DNA of 9,212 bases from Candidatus Eiseniibacteriota bacterium (lineage in GTDB: Bacteria > Eisenbacteria > RBG-16-71-46 > JAGVPR01): the NCBI GenBank assembly GCA_020052115.1, contig JAGVPR010000261.1, forward strand, positions 1-9,212, in the 5' to 3' direction. The notes below the pieces were generated by a model. That model was not told the DNA's origin. It did no database searches and saw only the letters and a program-made list of their open reading frames with translations. Shown here in pieces: positions 1 through 5,018 of this stretch (its first letter is position 1; the number at the start of each line of letters is the position of its first letter). The translations under genes and the position numbers were made by a program.

Positions 1-711
1 GCCGAGGCGCGTCATGCCACGGCTGAGGCCGGGGTCCGGTCCGCGCGCGCGCGGATCGCGTCGGCTCGCGCGAATGCCGAGTACGCCTCCGTTCAGGTGG
101 AGAACACGTTCATTCGCGCCCCCTTCGACGGCACGGTTCTCACGAAGAACGCCGACGTCGGAGAGGTGGTCGCGCCTTTCGCGTCCTCGGCCTCCTCGCG
201 CGGAGCGGTCGTGACGCTCGCGGACATGGGTTCGCTCGAGGTCGAGGCCGACGTATCCGAATCGAACATCCGGCAGATCAGCGTGGGGCAGCCCTGCCTC
301 ATCACGCTCGATGCCCTGCCGGCCGAGCCGTACCGCGGGAGCGTGAAGAAGGTCGTCCCGACCGCCGACCGCTCCAGGGCGACTGTGCTCACAAAGGTCG
401 CCTTCCTGACCCTCGATGATCGCGTGTTGCCGGAGATGAGCGCCAGGGTGGCGTTTCTTCCCGCGGGCACGGAGTCCACGGTCGAGACGCGCACGGTGCT
501 CACCGTTCCGGCAGCGGCGGTCACCGAGCGTGACGGCAGGCCCGTCGTCTTCGTCGTCCGCCAAGGCCGGACAGCACTCGCCGGCGTCGAGACCGGCAGC
601 CGCTTCGGCGGCACGATCGAGATCCGAAGCGGTCTCGACGAGGGCCAGATCGTGATCCTCGATCCGCCGCCGCGGCTTCGCGACGGGAGCCGCGTTCAAC
701 CCAAATCGTGA
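1..711 (+). CDS. Periplasmic adaptor (HlyD/MacA-type membrane fusion protein), 5'-truncated
   Basis: This is the C-terminal 236 residues of a membrane fusion protein; the frame is open from base 1, so the start lies outside the window. Visible residues 1-30 are Ala/Arg/Glu-rich and look like the end of the alpha-hairpin coiled coil. Residues 33-60 are the second lipoyl half-motif (IRAPFDGTV, then VGEVV), diagnostic for this family. A beta-barrel follows (about 60-140), then a membrane-proximal segment (VLTVPAAAV, later GLDEGQIVI). In the family this protein bridges an inner-membrane transporter and an outer-membrane channel or the periplasm. It ends 10 bases before the ATPase gene, and the GTGAGGA at its stop supplies the ATPase ribosome binding site, so the two are co-transcribed. 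A GTG at base 97 is only an internal Val in the lipoyl motif, not a start. The family is secure; the substrate is unknown. Confidence 0.9.
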   Translation, partial: AEARHATAEAGVRSARARIASARANAEYASVQVENTFIRAPFDGTVLTKNADVGEVVAPFASSASSRGAVVTLADMGSLEVEADVSESNIRQISVGQPCLITLDALPAEPYRGSVKKVVPTADRSRATVLTKVAFLTLDDRVLPEMSARVAFLPAGTESTVETRTVLTVPAAAVTERDGRPVVFVVRQGRTALAGVETGSRFGGTIEIRSGLDEGQIVILDPPPRLRDGSRVQPKS

Positions 712-721
712 GGACGTTCGC

Positions 722-1396
722 ATGGCCGAGAATGTGATCGAAGTCAAAGAGGTCGAGAAGACCTACTACCGCGACAGGATGCCGATCCCGGTGCTCCGCG
801 GGCTCTCGCTCGCGGTGCCGGAGGGCGATTTCGTCGCGCTCATGGGGCCTTCGGGCTCCGGCAAGACGACGCTTCTCAACCTGATCGCCGGCATTGACCG
901 CCCCGACAAGGGCCGGATCATCGTCGCGGGCACCGATCTCGGCACGTTGCCCGAGGGGCAGCTCGCGAAATGGCGTTCACGGCACATCGGTTTCGTGTTC
1001 CAGTTCTACAACTTGCTGCCGGTGCTGACGGCTTCGGGCAACGTGGAGCTGCCGCTCCTGCTCACGAAGCTTTCGAAGAAGGAGCGCCGCGATCACGTGC
1101 GGGCCGCGCTCGAACTGGTGGGCCTCGGCGACCGGATGAGCCATTCCCCGCGGCAGCTCTCCGGCGGGCAGGAGCAGCGGGTCGCGATCGCGCGCGCCCT
1201 CGTGACCGACCCGACGGTGATCGTCGCCGATGAGCCGACCGGTGATCTCGACAAGCAATCGGCGACCGAGATCCTCGATCTCCTCGGCCGCTTGAACAAG
1301 GAGTTCCACAAGACCGTTGTCATGGTGACGCACGATCCCCGCGCGGCGGAACGGGCTCGCGTCGTGCACCACCTGGACAAGGGCGAGTTGGATTAG
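722..1396 (+). CDS. ABC transporter ATP-binding protein, MacB/LolD family
   Basis: A 224-residue, complete, stand-alone nucleotide-binding subunit that hydrolyses ATP on the cytoplasmic face to drive the permeases encoded next. Motifs are in order: Walker A GPSGSGKTT (residues 42-50), Q-loop Gln in FVFQFYNLLP (Q94), signature LSGGQ (146-150), Walker B VIVADEP (166-172, catalytic Glu 171), D-loop GDLD, and H-loop His 204 in MVTHD. The YNLLP and EPTGDLD wording is typical of the MacB/LolD/FtsE-like branch. The signature continues EQRVAIARAL where QQR is commoner, a mild variation. The ATG follows GTGAGGA at 708-714 with good spacing. Neighbours are an adaptor upstream and two permeases downstream, so this resembles a MacAB-type system with the ATPase split from the permease. 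Transported substrate (peptide, lipid, lipoprotein or drug) cannot be decided. Confidence 0.96.
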   Translation: MAENVIEVKEVEKTYYRDRMPIPVLRGLSLAVPEGDFVALMGPSGSGKTTLLNLIAGIDRPDKGRIIVAGTDLGTLPEGQLAKWRSRHIGFVFQFYNLLPVLTASGNVELPLLLTKLSKKERRDHVRAALELVGLGDRMSHSPRQLSGGQEQRVAIARALVTDPTVIVADEPTGDLDKQSATEILDLLGRLNKEFHKTVVMVTHDPRAAERARVVHHLDKGELD

Positions 1397-1401
1397 AAGC
1401 C

Positions 1402-2559
1402 ATGAACATACTTCGCCTGGTCTTCCTGAATGCGCTCCGCCACAAGCTGCGGACGGCGCTCACGATCATGGGCATCGCGGTCGCGGTGCTCGCCTTCGGC
1501 CTCCTGCGGACGGTGATCGGCGCCTGGTACACCGGCGTCGCCAGCGCGGCCCCCGACCGGCTCGTCTCGAGGAGCAAGATCTCGATCACCTTCACGCTGC
1601 CGATCGCGCAGAAGGAGAAGATCGCGCGCGTGCCGGGCGTCGAGGGCGTCACGTTCGGCACCTGGTTCGGCGGCGTGTACAAGGATCCGAAGAACTTCTT
1701 CGCCCAGGTCGCGATCGAGGGCCCCGTGACGTTCGCGTTCTTTCCGGAGATCCTCGTGGACCCGGAGGCCGTAAAGACGTTCGGAGCCGAGCGAAACGCC
1801 GCCATCGTCGGCAGCGCGCTCGCGGAGCGCTTCGGGTGGAAGGTGGGCGACACCGTGCGCCTCGTCGGGACGATCTACCCCGGCGACTGGGACTTCGTAA
1901 TCCGCGGGATCTACCGCGGCCGGGACGAGGCGACGGATGTCGGCACGTTCTACTTCAACTGGAACACCATCGAGCAGCGGATGGCGCAGGAATCGCCCGG
2001 GCGGATGGGGCAGATCGGCTGGTGGATCATCAAGATTGACGATCCGGCGCGCGCGGCGACGATCTCGAAGGCGGTGGACACGGAGTTCGACAACTCCTCC
2101 GACGAGACGCTCACCGAGACGGAAGCGGCATTCCAGCAGAGCTTCGTCGCCATGGCGGGGACGATCATCGTTTCGCTGCAGATCATCTCGGTCCTGATCG
2201 TCGGGGTCATCCTTCTCGTCGCGGCCAACACGATGGCGATGACGGCGCGCGAGCGGCTCTCCGAGTACGCCGTGCTGAAAACCCTCGGCTTCGGCGCGGG
2301 ACACATCCTCGGGTTGATTGCGGGCGAATCGCTCATGATCGCGGGCTTGGGCGGGGTGCTGGGCGTGCTGTTGCTCTTCCCCGCGGTCGAGGGCGTTGCG
2401 CAGGGGCTCAAGGCCTGGTTCCCGGCGTTCCCAGTGGATCCGGCGACGTTCGTGCTGGCGGCCGTGGCGGCGTTCGTCGTGGGCGCCCTTGCGGCGGTGT
2501 TCCCGGCGTGGCGGGCGATGAAGGTGTCCATCGTGGACGGTTTGAGGCGGATAGACTAG
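1402..2559 (+). CDS. ABC transporter permease, FtsX/MacB fold (first of two)
   Basis: A 385-residue inner-membrane permease with the four-helix MacB/LolC/FtsX layout. A transmembrane helix lies at about residues 18-40, a large periplasmic core domain at 41-250, and three more helices at about 252-276, 303-327 and 348-370. The cytoplasmic coupling segment after helix 2 (TARERLSEYAVLKTLGF, 281-297) is the typical FtsX-domain contact with the ATPase. The N-terminal NALRHKLRTALTIMGI is also characteristic of the family. The gap from the ATPase stop is only 5 bases, with no strong Shine-Dalgarno (the region reads GGATTAGAAGCC), so translation is probably coupled to the ATPase gene. It differs clearly from the next permease, implying a heterodimeric transporter as in LolCE. 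In this family the periplasmic domain moves with ATP hydrolysis to act on periplasmic or outer-leaflet substrates. Confidence 0.93.
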   Translation: MNILRLVFLNALRHKLRTALTIMGIAVAVLAFGLLRTVIGAWYTGVASAAPDRLVSRSKISITFTLPIAQKEKIARVPGVEGVTFGTWFGGVYKDPKNFFAQVAIEGPVTFAFFPEILVDPEAVKTFGAERNAAIVGSALAERFGWKVGDTVRLVGTIYPGDWDFVIRGIYRGRDEATDVGTFYFNWNTIEQRMAQESPGRMGQIGWWIIKIDDPARAATISKAVDTEFDNSSDETLTETEAAFQQSFVAMAGTIIVSLQIISVLIVGVILLVAANTMAMTARERLSEYAVLKTLGFGAGHILGLIAGESLMIAGLGGVLGVLLLFPAVEGVAQGLKAWFPAFPVDPATFVLAAVAAFVVGALAAVFPAWRAMKVSIVDGLRRID

Positions 2560-2569
2560 GAGGCGGCGG

Positions 2570-3736
2570 ATGGGACTCCTGCTCAGCTACAGCCTGAGAA
2601 ACCTCGCCGCACGGCGCATGACGGCGGCGTTCACCGTGATCGGCATGGGGCTCGTGGTGTTCGTCTTCGCGGCCGTCCTCATGCTGGCCCACGGTTTGGA
2701 GAGGACGCTCGTCTCGACCGGCTCGAGCGACAACATCATCGTGACGCGCGAAGCCGCGACTTCGGAGACCGTCTCGATTCTCGGGCGGGACCAGGCCGGC
2801 GTCGTGAAGACCGAGCCGGAGATCGCCGTCGGGCCCGACGCGAAGGCGCTCACGGCGAGCGAGATCGTCGTCTTGATCAGCGCGAGCAAGCGAAGCAACG
2901 GTGACGCGGCGAACGTGGTGATCCGCGGAACGGGGCCGGAGGCGTTCACGCTGCGGCAGGACATCAAGCTCAAGGCCGGGCGAATGTTCGCGCCGGGCAC
3001 CTCCGAGGTCGTCGCGGGCCGCTCGGTCGCGAAGAACTTCGAGGGGTGCGGTCTCGGCGAGAATGTGCGCTTCGCAGGGCGCGTGTGGAACGTCGTCGGC
3101 GTCTTCGATGCGGGCGGCAGCGGCTTCGATTCGGAGCTCTGGGGTGACGCCGAGCAGGTGCAGCAGGCGTTTCGCCGGCCGATCTTCTCCTCGGTCACGG
3201 CGCGGCTTCGCGATCCGGGATCCTTCGATGCGATGAAGCGCCGACTGGAGGCGGATCCGCGTCTGACCGTCGAGGTCGAGCGCGAGAGGGAGTACTACGA
3301 GAAGCAGTCGCGCGCGACCGCGAGCTTCATCCGTGTGATCGGTCTCGCCGTGACGATTCTCTTCTCGATGGGCGCCATGATCGGCGCGATGATCACGATG
3401 TACGCGGCGGTCGCGAGCCGGACGACCGAGATCGCGACGCTCCGGGCCCTCGGATTTACTCGCTTCACCGTGCTGCGCGTCTTCCTGGCCGAGGCGTTCC
3501 TTCTCGGGACCCTCGGCGGGGTGCTGGGGCTCGTCGCGGCGTCGTTCTTGTCGCTCGTGAGCGTCTCGACGACGAACTGGGACACCTTTTCGGAGCTGGC
3601 GTTCAGCTTTTCGGTCTCCCCGGGCATCATCATCGGTTCGCTCATCTTCGCCGTGCTGATGGGTGTCATCGGCGGGTTCCTGCCGGCGGTGCGCGCGGCG
3701 CGGGCGGATATCGTGAACTCGCTGAGGAAGGCGTAG
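2570..3736 (+). CDS. ABC transporter permease, FtsX/MacB fold (second of two)
   Basis: A 388-residue permease of the same fold as the gene upstream but clearly divergent. Helix 1 is at about residues 19-42, the periplasmic core at 43-250, and helices 2-4 at about 253-281, 303-331 and 351-375. The coupling segment after helix 2 is SRTTEIATLRALGFTR (283-298), the classic FtsX-family pattern. The last residues (RAARADIVNSLRKA) match the usual permease C-terminus. The start is set by a perfect AGGAGG at 2558-2563 that overlaps the previous stop codon. The single cysteine (C160) argues against a structural role for disulfides. It likely pairs with the first permease and the ATPase as one transporter. 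It is the last operon gene: a new promoter begins 48 bases after its stop. Confidence 0.93.
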   Translation: MGLLLSYSLRNLAARRMTAAFTVIGMGLVVFVFAAVLMLAHGLERTLVSTGSSDNIIVTREAATSETVSILGRDQAGVVKTEPEIAVGPDAKALTASEIVVLISASKRSNGDAANVVIRGTGPEAFTLRQDIKLKAGRMFAPGTSEVVAGRSVAKNFEGCGLGENVRFAGRVWNVVGVFDAGGSGFDSELWGDAEQVQQAFRRPIFSSVTARLRDPGSFDAMKRRLEADPRLTVEVEREREYYEKQSRATASFIRVIGLAVTILFSMGAMIGAMITMYAAVASRTTEIATLRALGFTRFTVLRVFLAEAFLLGTLGGVLGLVAASFLSLVSVSTTNWDTFSELAFSFSVSPGIIIGSLIFAVLMGVIGGFLPAVRAARADIVNSLRKA

Positions 3737-3753
3737 GGGCGAGGGTCGGTCGA

Positions 3754-3774
3754 GCGCGCCCGACTGCAGCGCGC
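3754..3774 (+). terminator. Possible GC-rich hairpin ending the ABC operon
   Basis: GCGCGC at 3754-3759 can pair with GCGCGC at 3769-3774 across a 9-base loop, 17 bases after the last permease stop. There is no T-run after it, so it is not a classical intrinsic terminator. The repeats are self-complementary and GC-rich sequence gives such pairs by chance. Position between an operon end and a new promoter is the main support. Confidence 0.22.
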
Positions 3775-3784
3775 CTCATCCACA

Positions 3785-3813
3785 TTGACGGCGCCGCTCC
3801 GGCGTGGTATACT
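3785..3813 (+). promoter_or_regulatory. Sigma-70-type promoter for the dockerin-like exported protein
   Basis: The -35 box TTGACG (3785-3790) and -10 box TATACT (3808-3813) are separated by exactly 17 bases, and TGG just before the -10 gives an extended -10. Five of six bases match the consensus in each box. Transcription would start at about A3821, leaving a leader of about 45 bases before the ATG at 3866. The -35 box contains the TTG that an ORF finder would take as the start, so that longer start cannot be on this transcript. Confidence 0.8.
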
Positions 3814-3855
3814 ACCGCCCACTTTGTACCACGTCCCCCGCCCACTCGAGACAAA

Positions 3856-3861
3856 GGGAGG
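3856..3861 (+). promoter_or_regulatory. Ribosome binding site that fixes the start at 3866
   Basis: GGGAGG lies 4 bases before the ATG at 3866. That ATG begins a clean signal peptide. The in-frame TTG at 3785, 27 codons earlier, has no such site and lies inside the promoter. Confidence 0.75.
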
Positions 3862-3865
3862 CGCC

Positions 3866-4735
3866 ATGCCCCGCCCGGCATCCGTCTACTGCTTCGGAGT
3901 CTGCGTTCTCGCCATCGTCGTTTCCGTCGCCTCTCAGATGAGTGACGCCGCCGCGCAGCCCTATCGCGCGAACTCTCTGCTCTGCCCCAACGTCTGCCCA
4001 GCCGGGGACGGCACCTTCGTCATCCTCCGCGACTCGAGCAACAACCCCGTGCCGGGCGTGACGGTCACCCTCGATTACTCGAGCCCGGCGGTGAAGGATC
4101 TTCTCGAGTGGTGCGAGGTGCCGCCGGAAACGCTCTACACCGCCGTGACAGGAGGCAACGGGAAGGCCTTCTTCCCACCGGCGGCAGGCAAGCATGCTCC
4201 ATCCGGGGTCGTGACGCTTCTCTTCTCCGTGCCGTGGGATGCGGACGAGCCGTCGCCGGGATTCGACCTCGATGGAAACCAGGTCGTGGATGCCGCCGAC
4301 GAGACGCTCTTGACCAGTTCGATCGGGGGCGTCAACTACGCCGCCGACTACAACTGCGACAATCTGATCACGCTGGCGGATTACGCCGCCTTCGTCCAGC
4401 ACATGGGGCACGCGTGCGCAGGCGGGGGAACCGGGGCCGTCCCGCCGGGCCAGGCGGGGCTGATCGGGCTCGGCCCGATCTATCCGAACCCGTTCGCTGG
4501 GCGCGCGGTGCTCACGTACTCGCTCGCCTCACCCGGCTGGACGCGCCTCTTCGTCTACGACGTGAGCGGCCGGCTGGTCGCCCGGCTCGTGGAGCGGATG
4601 GACGAGCCGGGGAGCCACTCCGTCGAGTGGGACGGTCGCAGCGAAGGCGGGCGCCGGCTCGCCTCTGGCGTCTACATGGCGCGTCTCGAGTCCTCGAGTC
4701 GTCTCGCGACCCGCTGGGTCGTGCTCTCACGTTGA
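3866..4735 (+). CDS. Exported protein: Ig-like segment, dockerin-type calcium-binding pair, FlgD/T9SS-like C-terminal domain
   Basis: A 289-residue predicted exported protein. Residues 1-30 form a signal peptide: a short basic start, hydrophobic core FGVCVLAIVVSV, and likely cleavage after SDAAA. Residues about 46-123 look like a beta-sandwich with the PVPGVTVTL pattern of bacterial Ig-like/carboxypeptidase-regulatory domains. Residues 134-181 contain two dockerin-type loops with Asp/Asn at loop positions 1, 3, 5 and 12: D134, D136, N138, D145, then D161, N163, D165, D172. After a Gly/Pro linker (185-199), residues 203-289 form a C-terminal Ig-like domain with PNPF, YDVSGRLVARL, WDGR and SGVYMARLE, ending VVLSR. 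Such domains are found in FlgD and in C-terminal sorting domains of secreted FCB-group proteins. The mature part has five cysteines (40, 44, 83, 164, 184). No enzymatic domain is visible. A structural or surface role is inferred; its function is not known. It has its own promoter at 3785-3813. Confidence 0.82.
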   Translation: MPRPASVYCFGVCVLAIVVSVASQMSDAAAQPYRANSLLCPNVCPAGDGTFVILRDSSNNPVPGVTVTLDYSSPAVKDLLEWCEVPPETLYTAVTGGNGKAFFPPAAGKHAPSGVVTLLFSVPWDADEPSPGFDLDGNQVVDAADETLLTSSIGGVNYAADYNCDNLITLADYAAFVQHMGHACAGGGTGAVPPGQAGLIGLGPIYPNPFAGRAVLTYSLASPGWTRLFVYDVSGRLVARLVERMDEPGSHSVEWDGRSEGGRRLASGVYMARLESSSRLATRWVVLSR

Positions 4736-4798
4736 GCTCAGGAGACTGAGACAGCACATCTGCCAGGGAGGGCCGCGGTGTGTTGAAGCGCATCGAGG

Positions 4799-4816
4799 GC
4801 GTCGCGTTCGCGACGC
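4799..4816 (+). terminator. Strong 7-bp hairpin downstream of the dockerin-like gene
   Basis: GCGTCGC (4799-4805) pairs perfectly with GCGACGC (4810-4816) around a GTTC loop, 64 bases after the stop codon. No T-tract follows, so an intrinsic terminator is only partly supported; it may be an mRNA 3'-end stabiliser or a protein-binding palindrome. The rest of the 283-base gap (4736-5018) is lower in GC and shows no gene apart from the promoter at 4923-4950 and the leader of the next gene. Confidence 0.4.
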
Positions 4817-4922
4817 AGTAATGGGTCGCGTGGCACAGCAACCGTCGCCTTGTCGAACCGATTGGGCATGTTCCGCCAGTCTGAGAATTGGGCGATTCCC
4901 CGACCGGCGAACAATGATTCCC

Positions 4923-4950
4923 TTGATACGCCGAGTAGGTACGGTATCAT
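4923..4950 (+). promoter_or_regulatory. Sigma-70-type promoter for the beta-propeller exported protein
   Basis: TTGATA (4923-4928) and TATCAT (4945-4950) are separated by 16 bases, and each matches five of six consensus bases. The start point would be near 4957, giving a leader of about 62 bases before the ATG at 5019. The frame open upstream from ATG 4821 runs through this promoter, so codons before 5019 are probably untranslated. Confidence 0.7.
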
Positions 4951-5004
4951 TGTTGTGCATGGATCCGTCTTTGAGTGCCCTTGCCGGAGGCACCTCCAGA
5001 TCGG

Positions 5005-5010
5005 AAGGAG
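5005..5010 (+). promoter_or_regulatory. Ribosome binding site that fixes the start at 5019
   Basis: AAGGAG sits 8 bases before the ATG at 5019, which opens directly into a signal peptide. The in-frame ATG at 4821 would put 66 residues with no signal-peptide character in front, and it lies upstream of the promoter. Confidence 0.8.
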
Positions 5011-5018
5011 AAACGTTC

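Noticed and set aside
1393..2304. A 303-codon minus-strand open frame under the first permease
   Set aside because: It is a highly charged, low-complexity translation opposite a clear FtsX-type permease, so it is a GC-driven shadow.
3785..3865. N-terminal extension of the dockerin-like protein from TTG 3785
   Set aside because: The TTG is part of the -35 box of a near-consensus promoter, and the ATG at 3866 has a ribosome site and a signal peptide.
4685..4700. Tandem 8-base repeat (CTCGAGTC-like) near the end of the dockerin-like gene
   Set aside because: It lies in codons for the LESSSRL stretch and is explained by serine-rich coding sequence.
4821..5018. 66-residue N-terminal extension of the propeller protein from ATG 4821
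   Set aside because: It would precede and bury the signal peptide, lacks a ribosome site, and spans the promoter at 4923-4950.
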